40,608 bases of DNA from Candidatus Hydrogenedentota bacterium (GCA_903893795.1 CAITNO010000112.1:1-40608), one strand, 5' to 3'; counted from the stretch's first letter, positions 9,495 through 20,725 are shown. Notes: a model not told the origin generated them from the sequence alone. Translations and numbers: made by a program.

Positions 9495-9523
9495 AGTATA
9501 ATCGAAATGGAAATTATTGTCAA
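9495..9523 (-). promoter_or_regulatory. Near-consensus sigma-70 promoter of the porin gene
   Basis: On the reverse strand TTGACA (9518-9523), a 17-base AT-rich spacer and TATACT (9495-9500). This is the best promoter match seen in the window and predicts strong expression of the porin. Confidence 0.85.
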
Positions 9524-9793
9524 GTAATACGACTTGCTTTCTTGAGCATCCCATGGGCAATGTCAGGGGAGGGCGGCAGTTTGAGAACAGGGTAGGCCTT
9601 GGAAGGGTTTTGGGGGGCAGACGTGCCGTGGGCATGGACATTCGCGGCGGGGTTGGACTACACTCATTTGTGCAGGGGGTCGGTCCCCCTGTTGACGAGA
9701 GAGACATGCGTTTCTGTCAGGACATGATTGCTCAGGAGTGTTTTGAATGGCGGTGCAACCCCGAAAAGGGGCGCGCATCGGGAGAACACGGTC

Positions 9794-10273
9794 ATGGCCA
9801 CGCCACCCAGCATGGAAGAAGAAGTCGGCAGCTATTTCATCGAGGCGGGAATGACGCTCGCCACCGCGGAATCCTGCACCGGCGGATTGATCGCGCACCG
9901 CCTGACCAGCGTGTCGGGCGCTTCCGCCTACTTTCTGGGGGCGGTGGTCGCCTACCACAACAGCGTGAAGCACAGGTTGCTGGGCGTGCCGGAAGACATC
10001 CTCGCGGCGCACGGCGCGGTAAGTGAGGAAACGGCCCGGTATATGGCCGAGGGGGTGCGCCGGTTGATCGGCTCGACCTACGCCGTTGCCGTGACGGGCA
10101 TCGCGGGGCCGACCGGCGGCACTGCGGACAAGCCGGTCGGGCTGGTTTACTTGGCTGTGGCGCGCGAGGACGGCACGGCGGTAATCCGCAGGCAGTTTTC
10201 GGGAACGCGCATGGAAATCAAGAACCAGACAGCGGAAACAGCCATGAAACTGCTGCTGGAATACTTTGAATGA
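9794..10273 (+). CDS. CinA-type nicotinamide-nucleotide amidohydrolase (PncC domain)
   Basis: A 159-aa stand-alone CinA C-terminal domain. It shows the family blocks ATAESCTGGLI (Ser/Cys near residue 30 in the active site), SGASAYFLGAVVAY, GAVSEETARYMAEG, VTGIAGPTGGTADKPVG and a closing RQFSG. The family hydrolyses nicotinamide mononucleotide to nicotinate mononucleotide and ammonia, recycling NAD in the cytoplasm. The start at 9794 was chosen over 9728 because GGGAGAA precedes it at suitable distance and the domain begins there. The N-terminal molybdopterin-binding-like CinA domain is absent, as in PncC. It lies about 100 bp upstream of dnaE in the same direction. The 270 bp before it hold no other gene that I can see. 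Confidence 0.9.
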   Translation: MATPPSMEEEVGSYFIEAGMTLATAESCTGGLIAHRLTSVSGASAYFLGAVVAYHNSVKHRLLGVPEDILAAHGAVSEETARYMAEGVRRLIGSTYAVAVTGIAGPTGGTADKPVGLVYLAVAREDGTAVIRRQFSGTRMEIKNQTAETAMKLLLEYFE

Positions 10274-10374
10274 TTGTGAATCGGGAGCGGTGACCAGGAC
10301 TCCCGACAAGAGGAAATAAGTGAGAAGCAGAATGATCAGTCTTACGCTTTGCGACAGCAGGGAGATATAGCCGT

Positions 10375-13887
<3,513 letters not shown>

Positions 13888-14025
13888 GGTGGGGGACGAG
13901 AAGCATGGGTGGAATGAGAAGAATGGGGCGCTATGCGAGGTGTGGCGGGTAGAGGATACGGTGGATGGGTGGTGGATGGTGGGAGGCGAAGAGCGAGTGA
14001 GATGCAGCCGCGAGTTGAGTTGCTT

Positions 14026-14080
14026 CTTCCCCTTGCGGGGAAGTGCGGCCTAACTCCGGCTGTGCGGCCTAACTGCGGGT
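14026..14080. repeat. Stem-loop plus 19-bp tandem duplication at the dnaE/GH4 junction
   Basis: A 7-bp stem with a 4-base loop (14026-14043) lies between the convergent genes and lacks a T-run on either strand. Next to it GTGCGGCCTAACT occurs at 14043-14055 and 14062-14074 (19-bp period), and a partial third copy begins at 14081. The GH4 stop codon lies inside the second copy. Confidence 0.6.
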
Positions 14081-15598
14081 GTGCCGCATTGTCTTCGCGG
14101 ACGCGGCTTTTCTGTCCGCCATGGCCTTGTCGGCGGCGGCGGGGCGGGCTTGGGCGGCGCTGTCCTTTTGAATGTCCGTGACGCTCTTTTCCTTGAGCCG
14201 GGCCGCGCCTTTGGTTTTATTGGTACCCAGGGGCTTTTCTGTGGCGAGGCGCTTCTTCGCGCCGGCGATCTCCTTCGCGTACTGCGGCAGCCATCTGGCC
14301 TGCGCCACGACCAACTCGTCCACCATCTGCCAGACCTCGGGCGGGTTGCACACGGCGGCGGTGAGCGGGTCGTGGAGCACGGCCTGCTTGAGCAGTGTCA
14401 GGTCGCTGTGGACGGCCGCTTCGACGGCCATGCGCTGCACGCTGATGCTGGCGTTGCAGGTGGCCGCGCAGGCCAGCGGCAGATCGCCCACCACGGTCAT
14501 GTTGAGCCCGTTGCGGTCCACATAGCCCGGCGCCTCGATGATACAGTCAGCGGGCAGGTTGGTGATGATGCCGCCGTTGGGCCGGTTGAAGTGGCCTCGG
14601 TAGATGCGGCCGGTCTCCAGGGCCTCGACGATATAACTTCCATGCTCTGACGAGCGGTTTTCCGGTCCGAATTTGGGCGGCTCGGCCTTGAGCCAGTTGG
14701 GATAGTCATGCTCGAACCAGTTGCGCCCCTGCCGCGATTCGCGCAGGTAGCCGCCGGTCTCACCGTTGATCCAGGAGGACAGGTCGATCCACTGTTTGAT
14801 CTCTTTCGCGCGCTTGCGGTACCAGGGCACGTACTCGGACAGGTGGCCGTTGCTCTCGGTGGAGTAGTAGCCGAAACGGCGCAGCACGTCGATGCGGGTC
14901 TTTTCGGTCTTGCTGAACACGGGATGCTTCTCGAAGCCCTTCAGAAGGAAGGGCGTCATCTCTTTGCCCTTGTGCTTCACCGAGATGAACCAGGTTTGGT
15001 GGTTGATCCCTGCGGCGATGACGTCCAGTTCCTCCATCGGAACCTTGAGCACCTCGGCAATCTGCCACCACGACCCATGCACGCCGTGGCACAGGCCGAT
15101 GGTGTAGACGCCGCCGTATTTATTGGCGGCCCAGGTGTTCATCGCCATCGGGTTGGCATAGTTCATAAAGACGCAGCCCGGCGCGGCCACCTCGCGGATG
15201 TCTTTGCAGAAATCGAGAATGACGGGGATGTTGCGCTGGCCGTAGAGAATGCCGCCCGGGGCGAGCGTGTCGCCCACGCACTGGTCCACGCCGTACTTGA
15301 GGGGGATGTCGATGTCGTGCTGGAATGCCTCCAGCCCGCCCACGCGCACCACGGAAAACACGTAGTTGGCGTTCTTGAGCGCGTCGCGGCGGTCCGTGGT
15401 GGCGGTGAGAAGGGCCTTGACTCCGTTCGCCTCCAGGTCGCGCTTCACCAGCCGGTGCACCATGTCGAGATTGCGCTTGCTGATGTCGGTCAGCGCGAGG
15501 TGGGCATGGCGCAGTTCCGGGACGGCCATGAGGTCGTGAATGAGCTTGCGCGTGAATCCGATACTGCCCGCGCCGATAAACGCTATCTTCAAAGCCAT
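14069..15598 (-). CDS. GH4-family glycosidase, alpha-galactosidase/6-phospho-glycosidase type
   Basis: A 509-aa protein. The N-terminal Rossmann fold has IAFIGAGSIGFTRKL for NAD+. Other GH4 blocks: VSVVRVGG-like strand near 82-88, NYANPMAMNTW (Asn149-Pro150), GLCHGVHGS with the metal-binding pair Cys170-His171, and AGINHQTW with His200. GH4 enzymes need NAD+ and Mn2+ and cleave by oxidation-elimination. The CHGV/GINH pattern is closest to the AglA/MelA alpha-galactosidase branch, though substrate is not fixed. After about residue 455 the protein ends in a Lys/Ala-rich tail that looks disordered and is not part of the usual fold. The start at 15598 has GGAG about 9 bases upstream. No signal peptide: cytoplasmic. 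Confidence 0.88.
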   Translation of the reverse strand: MALKIAFIGAGSIGFTRKLIHDLMAVPELRHAHLALTDISKRNLDMVHRLVKRDLEANGVKALLTATTDRRDALKNANYVFSVVRVGGLEAFQHDIDIPLKYGVDQCVGDTLAPGGILYGQRNIPVILDFCKDIREVAAPGCVFMNYANPMAMNTWAANKYGGVYTIGLCHGVHGSWWQIAEVLKVPMEELDVIAAGINHQTWFISVKHKGKEMTPFLLKGFEKHPVFSKTEKTRIDVLRRFGYYSTESNGHLSEYVPWYRKRAKEIKQWIDLSSWINGETGGYLRESRQGRNWFEHDYPNWLKAEPPKFGPENRSSEHGSYIVEALETGRIYRGHFNRPNGGIITNLPADCIIEAPGYVDRNGLNMTVVGDLPLACAATCNASISVQRMAVEAAVHSDLTLLKQAVLHDPLTAAVCNPPEVWQMVDELVVAQARWLPQYAKEIAGAKKRLATEKPLGTNKTKGAARLKEKSVTDIQKDSAAQARPAAADKAMADRKAASAKTMRHTRS

Positions 15599-15639
15599 GG
15601 GGAAAGACTCCGGGGTTGGGGTTGCGGGAATTACGATAG

Positions 15640-15760
15640 CATAGTCTGCAATGGATAATTGACAATTGACAGTTGACAATGAAAGCAGGGATGGGACTGG
15701 GATACTGGGAGCGCCGGCATCCCTGCCGGCTTCTTCGGATTTCGTAGTCTTGCGCATTGC
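15640..15760. repeat. Intergenic repeat words upstream of the GH4 gene
   Basis: About 15650-15682 holds overlapping TTGACAAT-like words (four within about 30 bases), and 15708-15732 holds a GCCGGCAT/CCTGCCGGC palindrome. No gene is visible between 15599 and 15874. Confidence 0.4.
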
Positions 15761-15770
15761 CGCAACGGAC

Positions 15771-15807
15771 GGTGCGTTCCATTTTGTTTCACAAAATTCC
15801 ACGCACC
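15771..15807. repeat. Palindrome GGTGCG...CGCACC
   Basis: GGTGCG (15771-15776) and CGCACC (15802-15807) flank an inner inverted pair ATTTTGT/ACAAAAT around a TTC centre. It resembles a small intergenic palindromic repeat. Confidence 0.6.
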
Positions 15808-15821
15808 CTACGAAAAGAAAA

Positions 15822-15856
15822 CCGGGCAGTCTGGCCGTGGCGGCCGGACTGCCCGG
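15822..15856 (-). terminator. Rho-independent terminator of the pal gene
   Basis: A 15-bp stem (15822-15836 with 15842-15856, one G-T pair) with a 5-base loop is followed on the reverse strand by TTTTCTTTT. It begins 19 bases after the pal stop codon. Confidence 0.88.
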
Positions 15857-15874
15857 AGGGGTTGGCAGGGTTGC

Positions 15875-16423
15875 CTACTTGGAAACGTTGAACTCGGCGC
15901 GGCGGTTCTTGGCCCATGCGGACTCGCCATTGCCGGGCACGGCGGGCATCTCGGCGCCGTAGCTGATCGTGATGAGACGGTCGCCCGGCACGCCCACCTG
16001 GATCAGATAGGTGCGCACGGCCAGCGCGCGGCGCTCGCCAAGGGCGAGGTTGTATTCCTGCGTGCCGCGGCTGTCGCAATGGCCGGCAATCTGAATCATC
16101 AGACCGGGAACCTTCTTGATGTTTTCGGCGTTCGACTTCAGCGTCGCCATCGCATCGGGGCGGATGGACGAACTGTCATAGTCGAAGTAGACGGTCTGAA
16201 GACCGTATTGGCTGCCCGACACGAAGTTCTTGCCGTTCAGGTCTACGCCGCCGGGCAGGCCCGTGCTGCTGTCGCCCGAAACGGAGGTCCCGGAGTCGGT
16301 TCCGCCGCTCCCCGCGCCGAAATTGGTTTTTATCGGAGGCTTGTGCTTGCACCCGGCAAGGCTGAGCACCACCAACACAACCATCATAAGCGCCATCACT
16401 TTCAACATGCTTTTCGTGCTCAT
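15875..16423 (-). CDS. pal: Peptidoglycan-associated lipoprotein (Pal/OmpA family)
   Basis: A 182-aa lipoprotein. The signal ends in a lipobox LAGC with Cys25 as the lipidated residue. A Gly/Ser-rich linker (about 32-62) leads to the OmpA C-terminal domain (about 72-180): VYFDYDSSSIRPDA, IAGHCDSRGTQEYNLALGERRA and the closing KNRRAEF. The domain binds meso-diaminopimelate of peptidoglycan and, with Tol proteins, holds the outer membrane to the wall during division. The start at 16423 has GGAG 6-7 bases upstream; the longer frame would start at TTG. No tol genes are adjacent, so the role as true Pal rather than another OmpA-like lipoprotein rests on domain order and size. Confidence 0.9.
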   Translation of the reverse strand: MSTKSMLKVMALMMVVLVVLSLAGCKHKPPIKTNFGAGSGGTDSGTSVSGDSSTGLPGGVDLNGKNFVSGSQYGLQTVYFDYDSSSIRPDAMATLKSNAENIKKVPGLMIQIAGHCDSRGTQEYNLALGERRALAVRTYLIQVGVPGDRLITISYGAEMPAVPGNGESAWAKNRRAEFNVSK

Positions 16424-16754
16424 CACAGTCTCCAATATGCTTGCCGGTCTTTTTCAGCCACCCGTCCGCAGTCCGCATCCCAGCGGCGGACCGGAACGGT
16501 TAACCGTCCTTTGTATCACCGGCAGCCGTCTTTAGTACACTTTATATCCCGCCGGTCGAAAAAGTTTCACCACCGGTTGTGGTGGGGAGAAACAACTGCC
16601 CAGTAATACCGGCGGGCAGGAAAATTGTTACAGAATATGGTATTGAAGAGAAAGATAAGAATAATACAAAATAATTAGGGAATGCGGGGAATGGCAGTGA
16701 CTGAGCAAGAAGCGCGTTTGTTTCGTACTTTCAGTGCTTGTCTTTCCCTGTAAT

Positions 16755-16838
16755 CTGGTTTCCCAGGGCGTTACCCCGGGCTGTCATCTTGTGCGCCTTC
16801 GGCGCGCGGGACGACAAGAGCGTGAGCCTTGAAACCAG
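16755..16838. repeat. Inverted-repeat-bounded intergenic element
   Basis: CTGGTTTC at 16755-16762 and GAAACCAG at 16831-16838 bound an 84-bp segment that contains two inner hairpins: one built from CCCAGGGC and the CCCGGGCT that follows it, and GCGCCTTCGGCGC. The surrounding 16424-16949 has no gene; 16620-16680 is strikingly AT-rich and could hold the pal promoter, but I see no clear hexamers. Confidence 0.5.
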
Positions 16839-16890
16839 TTTGTGTCGTGGGAATTAGTGCCATTATGGCCCGCGGGCACATCGAAACCTG

Positions 16891-16928
16891 CAAACGCAGT
16901 GCGGCGGAAGCTGCGCCGCTGCGCTTTG
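16891..16928. repeat. Hairpin downstream of the RGG-tailed gene
   Basis: CAAACGCAGTGCGGCG (16891-16906) pairs imperfectly with 16914-16928 around a 7-base loop. It lies about 20 bases past the stop codon at 16950 and may serve as a weak terminator. Its words resemble the dispersed repeat at 4008-4095. Confidence 0.45.
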
Positions 16929-16949
16929 CCATCGCGATCCCAAAAGGAA

Positions 16950-17396
16950 TTACTTCTTCTGACCGTCCTGGCCGCCGCCTTCACGCCTACCGCCGCCGCC
17001 GCGGTCACCGCCGCGTCCGCCTCGGCCCTGGTAGGGCGGAAATTCTTCGGGCACACCGGGGGTCTTGTACCAGAGGATGCGGGGTTTCATCGTGCCAAAA
17101 CCCTCCACGCGCCGCCCCCGCAGCTTGCCGATGGCCACATTCTGCTCGTTCAGTATGTCGGCCTCATAGCGGTAGAAATTGCCGTCATTGTCTTTGGCGC
17201 GCTCCGTCGTGATGGTCTTGACGTGGCCGCCCTTCTGGACGATTTCGTCAATGTTGTCCACCGTGGCCTTGAGCTGGAGGTCCTCCTCGTTGGGTCCGCA
17301 CGATTCGGGACCGAACATGGCAAACATGACCATTGCCGTGAAGGCGATGCCGAGAAGCGAGAAAACGGTTTTTGCTGTCTTGCGCCGGTCTGCCAT
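16950..17396 (-). CDS. Small membrane-anchored protein with Arg/Gly-rich tail, unknown function
   Basis: A 148-aa protein I do not recognise. Residues about 9-28 form one transmembrane helix or uncleaved signal anchor (VFSLLGIAFTAMVMFAMF). A middle domain (about 38-110) is mixed alpha/beta with GKLRGRRVEGFGTMKPRILWY. The last ~25 residues are almost only Gly and Arg with some Asp and Gln, an RGG-box-like low-complexity tail. The ATG at 17396 has AGGGGG 8 bases upstream and lies 12 bases after the stop of the pilin gene, so the two are probably cotranscribed. That points to a role near the pilus or envelope, which is only inference. Similar tails elsewhere bind nucleic acid or phase-separate. 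Confidence 0.72.
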   Translation of the reverse strand: MADRRKTAKTVFSLLGIAFTAMVMFAMFGPESCGPNEEDLQLKATVDNIDEIVQKGGHVKTITTERAKDNDGNFYRYEADILNEQNVAIGKLRGRRVEGFGTMKPRILWYKTPGVPEEFPPYQGRGGRGGDRGGGGRREGGGQDGQKK

Positions 17397-17408
17397 AGTG
17401 CAATCCCC

Positions 17409-18380
17409 CTATGATGAGCGTCTTCTGTCGAGCAGGGTGCCGAGAAACAGGGCCATGCCCCGGCTCACCGGCGCCTGCGCGTTGGGATACTTCACAAACT
17501 CGACGTGGCCGTCCATGAAGAGCACGTTCGAGCCGCCCGGAACATGGTTGAAGTATTTGACGTTCTTGGAAATCGTGTCGAACATCACCCAGATGGCGCT
17601 CTCGCCCTTGGCGCTTGCGCCCGCGTTGTTGATGTCCGTGATCAGAAAGCGCTCCACGCCCTCGCGCATGCGGTAGATGGTGCTGCCGCCGCCGTTGCCC
17701 ATGGGGAGGTTGTTGTAGGGCTGCACGGTCTTGTCACTGTCGGCGACGCCCCGGCTGGCCGCAAGCACCTGGTTTTCGTTGGTGATGGTGCTGTGCAGGC
17801 TGATGACCTCGGAGACCGTGGCGGTGAAGAGGCTGATGAACTGGTAGGGGCCTGTCCCGTTGGGATCGTCCAGAATCAGGTTGTTCGGCAGGCCCGGCAT
17901 GATGCTGAAAATGGTGGTCAGGTCGATCGACGGGTCGCTGTCGTCGCACTTGTCCAGCACCCAGCCCATATAGGCGTAGCTCATGTCGATCAGTTCCGGG
18001 TCATCCGCGATTTTGAACTTGCCCGTGGACTTGTCCTTCAGATCCTCAATCTTGCTGTTGGGGTCCGAGGGGCACAGGATGATGGCCGGGTCGGTCAGGT
18101 ATTCGGGATAAATCGCAGCGACCAGCGGGCCGATGGCGATGTCCGCATTGTGGGCCGAATGGGCCTCAAACTCCATCGGGGGATACTTGGCGCCCGGCGC
18201 CTCGCCCGAATACATCTTGAAGACAAGGCCAAACTGCTTGAGATTGTTCTGGCAACTTGCCCGCCGCGCGGCCTCCCGCGCCCGTGCCAGCGCCGGAAGC
18301 AGGATGGAGGCGAGGATGCCGATGATCGCGATGACCACCAGCAGCTCGATGAGGGTAAAACCGGTGCGTTTCGTGGACAT
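17409..18380 (-). CDS. Type II/IV pilin-like DUF1559 protein (H-X-DG type), second copy
   Basis: A 323-aa protein. Leader [21 protein letters not shown] with the prepilin peptidase site after Gly7, N-terminal helix to about residue 30, then [20 protein letters not shown]. The H-X-DG block [17 protein letters not shown] (ten residues between His and Asp) is near the C-terminus. Overall order and the [16 protein letters not shown] segment match the pilin at 6425-7420, so the two are paralogs. The start at 18380 has GGAG about 9 bases upstream; the frame to 18443 would put a non-leader extension before the prepilin signal. First gene of a likely two-gene operon with the RGG-tailed protein. Confidence 0.92.
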   Translation of the reverse strand: MSTKRTGFTLIELLVVIAIIGILASILLPALARAREAARRASCQNNLKQFGLVFKMYSGEAPGAKYPPMEFEAHSAHNADIAIGPLVAAIYPEYLTDPAIILCPSDPNSKIEDLKDKSTGKFKIADDPELIDMSYAYMGWVLDKCDDSDPSIDLTTIFSIMPGLPNNLILDDPNGTGPYQFISLFTATVSEVISLHSTITNENQVLAASRGVADSDKTVQPYNNLPMGNGGGSTIYRMREGVERFLITDINNAGASAKGESAIWVMFDTISKNVKYFNHVPGGSNVLFMDGHVEFVKYPNAQAPVSRGMALFLGTLLDRRRSS

Positions 18381-18527
18381 TCCAGTGGACTCCAAGTTGT
18401 TCCGGGCAGGGGTGCCCGGAATGCGGCCTGCCGCACTATGCACAGTTCAGACCCGATTGGTTGCACCACGGTTTCAGCAGTAGACGCGGCATCCTGCCGC
18501 GTTCTTGGGTTGCCCGTGCCATTCCGC

Positions 18528-18557
18528 TGGACTCCGGGGGAAGGGTACGGGTAAAAT
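18528..18557 (+). promoter_or_regulatory. Possible promoter of tRNA-Ser
   Basis: TGGACT (18528-18533), 18-base spacer, TAAAAT (18552-18557), 30 bases before the tRNA 5' end. The -10 is good, the -35 moderate. Confidence 0.45.
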
Positions 18558-18586
18558 CCCTGTAAAGAACCCCGTTCTCCCCCTGC

Positions 18587-18669
18587 GGAGGGTTAGCCTA
18601 ATGGTAAGGCACCGGTCTTGAAAACCGGCGACTTCGGTCTTGCGAGTTCGAGTCCCGCACCCTCCGCCA
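18587..18669 (+). tRNA. tRNA-Ser (anticodon TGA), with encoded CCA
   Basis: Acceptor stem GGAGGGT (18587-18593) pairs with ACCCTCC (18659-18665), followed by discriminator G and CCA (18667-18669). D-arm GCC/GGC, anticodon stem CCGGT/ACCGG with loop CTTGAAA, giving anticodon TGA (18619-18621). A small variable arm GAC-TTCG-GTC follows, and the T-loop TTCGAGT. The extra arm and G73 identify serine; it reads UCA and, by wobble, other UCN codons. The T-stem has one A-C mismatch. Confidence 0.93.
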
Positions 18670-18843
18670 TCTTTTTTCCTTTGTTTGCAACGGTGATTGG
18701 GCCGTGGGGGCCAGGTTGCCGGACTTAGCCCGGTTTCTCCGGGGCGTCTCCGGTCCATCCATCCCGGCCTCCCGTCGGCTCGTTTTGCCTTGTCCGGCAT
18801 CACTTTTTTCGCGCGTCGGGCGAGGCGCACCACGCGACATTGC

Positions 18844-18889
18844 AAAAGTCCGATTGGCTACGACATTCGATATCCCAAAAGTCCGATTG
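18844..18889. repeat. 14-bp direct repeat CAAAAGTCCGATTG
   Basis: CAAAAGTCCGATTG occurs twice, at 18843-18856 and 18876-18889, with a 33-base period (three helical turns). It lies in the gene-free stretch 18670-18980, which shows nothing else I can support. Confidence 0.6.
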
Positions 18890-18980
18890 ATTCCGACAGG
18901 CGCTTCGCCGCGAGTATGGCCACCGGTGCGGCACCACCCCGCCCTGATGCGCGCCTGGGCTATCGCATTGCAGTATCGGA

Positions 18981-19433
18981 TTAGGCAGCTCTTCTGTTGT
19001 GTGTCATCCAGTATTGGCCAATGCTCTTCACAACGGCCTGGAAATCGCTGAAACTCACCGGTTTCATGATGTAGCCGTTCGCGCCGCAGCGATAGCTCCT
19101 AGTGATGCTGTCGGGGTCTTGGGAATCGCTGAAGATGACAACGGGGGTGAGCGTCAGCGCGTTTTCCGCGTCGAGTGACCGTATTTGGCCGAGGATGGAG
19201 AAGCCGTCCGCGCCCGGCAGCGACAAGTCCAGCAGAATCAGCCTGGGGGGATCTGCCCCAACACGGGCAGCCCAGTCACCCCGCGCGAAAAGAAAGTCCA
19301 GGGCCGTCGTGCCATCGCAAACGGCGACGACATTGACATCGGGGACAGCGGCTTGCAGCGCCTCCACGATGGAGGTTCGCTCGCTCGCGCCGTCCTCTAC
19401 CACGAGGACATCCACCGGTTCATCGTTCACCAT
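18981..19433 (-). CDS. Single-domain response regulator (CheY-like, Rcp1 type)
   Basis: A 150-aa receiver domain with no output domain. Acidic pocket Glu13-Asp14 (VVEDGASE), phosphoacceptor Asp69 (LILLDLSLPG), Ser102 in the usual Thr/Ser switch position (VIFSDSQDPD) and Lys124 (YIMKPVSF). The 18-residue loop before strand 3 (RGDWAARVGADPPR) is typical of Rcp1-type regulators that pair with phytochrome-like hybrid kinases. It is phosphorylated by a histidine kinase and signals by protein contact; no kinase gene is near. The start at 19433 has GGAGA 8 bases upstream; an in-frame ATG at 19457 is less well placed. Confidence 0.9.
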   Translation of the reverse strand: MVNDEPVDVLVVEDGASERTSIVEALQAAVPDVNVVAVCDGTTALDFLFARGDWAARVGADPPRLILLDLSLPGADGFSILGQIRSLDAENALTLTPVVIFSDSQDPDSITRSYRCGANGYIMKPVSFSDFQAVVKSIGQYWMTHNRRAA

Positions 19434-19619
19434 GAAAGTGTCTCCATCTGACCACATAAATCCTGCCCCGGGCGCATTCACAAAAGAATTTAAACAGATG
19501 TGCGGAAAGTTTCGGTAAACGAAAAGTAAAGATTTGGTAAAGATTTGAACCGCCGGTTCCCGAAGAGCCATCCGGCACGGGGACACAAGACGTGGCGGTC
19601 GTTGAGAGTGGAAGAAAAG

Positions 19620-19645
19620 GCCGGAACCCAACGCGGGGTTCCGGC
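19620..19645 (-). terminator. Rho-independent terminator after the 108-aa gene
   Basis: A perfect 10-bp stem (19620-19629 with 19636-19645) and 6-base loop, followed on the reverse strand by CTTTTCTTCC. It lies 22 bases after the stop codon at 19668. Confidence 0.85.
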
Positions 19646-19667
19646 GCTCTGCTTCGCCTGTCGGCAA

Positions 19668-19994
19668 TCAGGCGGGGTCGGGGATCTCGACCTCATTGGG
19701 GAAGTGCTCCTGCAGGATGCGCAGGCACTGCTCGACGGCGGTGTCGTAGGGCAGGTGCGCCGTTTTGCAGAACTCGAAGACGGGTTCCTCGCCCCGGCCG
19801 CGCGTCGCGATGCGCTCGACCAGGAAAGTTTCGCAGCCGGGACTGCCGTCGAAGCGAACCTCGTCCTCTGTGAAGGTGGGGGCGGCCAAGCACCCATCCA
19901 GTTCGACGCATGCCTCTTGGCAGGCATCGGCGAATGCGCCGAACCGTGCGGCGTCCATCACCCTCGGTCGGTGCCAGTACCTCGTGAATCCCAT
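19668..19994 (-). CDS. Conserved small hypothetical protein, MGFTRYW type
   Basis: A 108-aa protein that opens MGFTRYWHRPR. Small proteins beginning MG(F/Y)T-YW-RP occur in other environmental bacteria and remain uncharacterised; that recognition is from memory. It has mixed helices and strands, no signal peptide or membrane segment, and five cysteines. The start was set at 19994 because GGAGG lies 8 bases upstream; the ATGs at 20000 and 20009 are too close to or upstream of that site. It has its own terminator, so it is probably a single-gene unit. It is the last clear backbone gene before the island. Function unknown. Confidence 0.72.
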   Translation of the reverse strand: MGFTRYWHRPRVMDAARFGAFADACQEACVELDGCLAAPTFTEDEVRFDGSPGCETFLVERIATRGRGEEPVFEFCKTAHLPYDTAVEQCLRILQEHFPNEVEIPDPA

Positions 19995-20321
19995 CGTCAT
20001 GTCCTCCATGTTTCGCGGGCGGCCATGCGCGCGCCCGCAGTGCGGTGAAATCCTCCGCTGACCTTCTCTGGATGAAATATGCGCTCGATGGTCCCCTTGC
20101 CGCGTTGGGCCGCGGCGGGAACTTTGTGTCGCTGGACCCGCACGCACCGGCGCTGCGCTCCGTGGGGTGGCTGCGGGCACGCAGGACGGGTGCGGGTGGC
20201 AGCGGGTCGGCCCGGTCTGTGCGGGGCGGCCAGGTGGGGATGCGGGGCGGATGCGCGGCTTGCCCGCTCGGCTCGTCTGGCGCTGGACACCTGGTGAAGA
20301 GGCAAGCCGCAAAATTTCCCA

Positions 20322-20351
20322 TTGATGAATGCCAGGCGTCTGTGTTACACT
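20322..20351 (+). promoter_or_regulatory. Sigma-70-type promoter of a predicted small RNA
   Basis: TTGATG (20322-20327), 18-base spacer, TACACT (20346-20351). No ribosome site or plausible frame follows, so the product is likely an RNA. Confidence 0.65.
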
Positions 20352-20357
20352 TTCCTT

Positions 20358-20497
20358 GAAAATTGAAGAGTGCTGACGCTTAGGCGCCAGCTTTGTGCGA
20401 GCTTGGATTTGCGTGGAAGGGCTGTGAGACCGTTCCCGTGAGCTCAAGAGCACCTCTTCAGAAGGCAGACCCGCGCTTCGCGGGCTCTTTCCTTTTC
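20358..20497 (+). ncRNA. Predicted ~140-nt structured small RNA of unknown class
   Basis: The unit runs from the predicted start (about 20358) to a rho-independent terminator (stem CCCGCG/CGCGGG at 20470-20484, then CTCTTTCCTTTT). A closing stem pairs TGAAGAG-TGCT (20364-20374) with AGCA-CTCTTCA (20449-20460), one C bulged. Inside are a small CGC-TTAG-GCG hairpin near 20377-20386 and a GAGCT/AGCTC pair (20399-20403 with 20441-20445) around a loop region. A long closing stem with a large open interior recalls 6S RNA in outline, but length and sequence do not match what I remember of that family; it does not resemble SRP RNA, tmRNA or RNase P RNA. It sits at the backbone-island boundary. Confidence 0.6.
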
Positions 20498-20541
20498 CCT
20501 TCGAAGGGATGGTTCATCCGTCTAGTTTCTGGACTCTGATG

Positions 20542-20725
20542 GCACCCTTCGGAAAAGCAAGAGGCCATGTCTCAGATGGCATGGCTATAGGGTTGATTCG
20601 ATGAAAGTGTGAAGAGTGTCCGGTTGGTTTAAGCCGGTCACTGTGTCATGAGTGTGGTGGTGTGCATGTCGATGCACGCGCCCGAGCACTTTCAGGTTTT
20701 CCCTCGTTGCTTTTCCGAAGGGTGC
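20542..20725. repeat. Perfect 19-bp inverted repeat at the island edge
   Basis: GCACCCTTCGGAAAAGCAA at 20542-20560 recurs as its exact reverse complement at 20707-20725, 146 bases apart. A smaller palindrome GTGCAT-GTCG-ATGCAC lies between them at about 20662-20677. The whole stretch 20500-20955 has no convincing gene. Confidence 0.8.

Noticed and set aside
18587..18669. Selenocysteine tRNA
   Set aside because: The anticodon is TGA, not TCA, and the acceptor/T-arm lengths are those of an ordinary tRNA.
20358..20497. 6S RNA, SRP RNA or tmRNA
   Set aside because: Outline of a long closing stem is 6S-like, but the size is short and no conserved sequence of these classes is present. Left as unknown.
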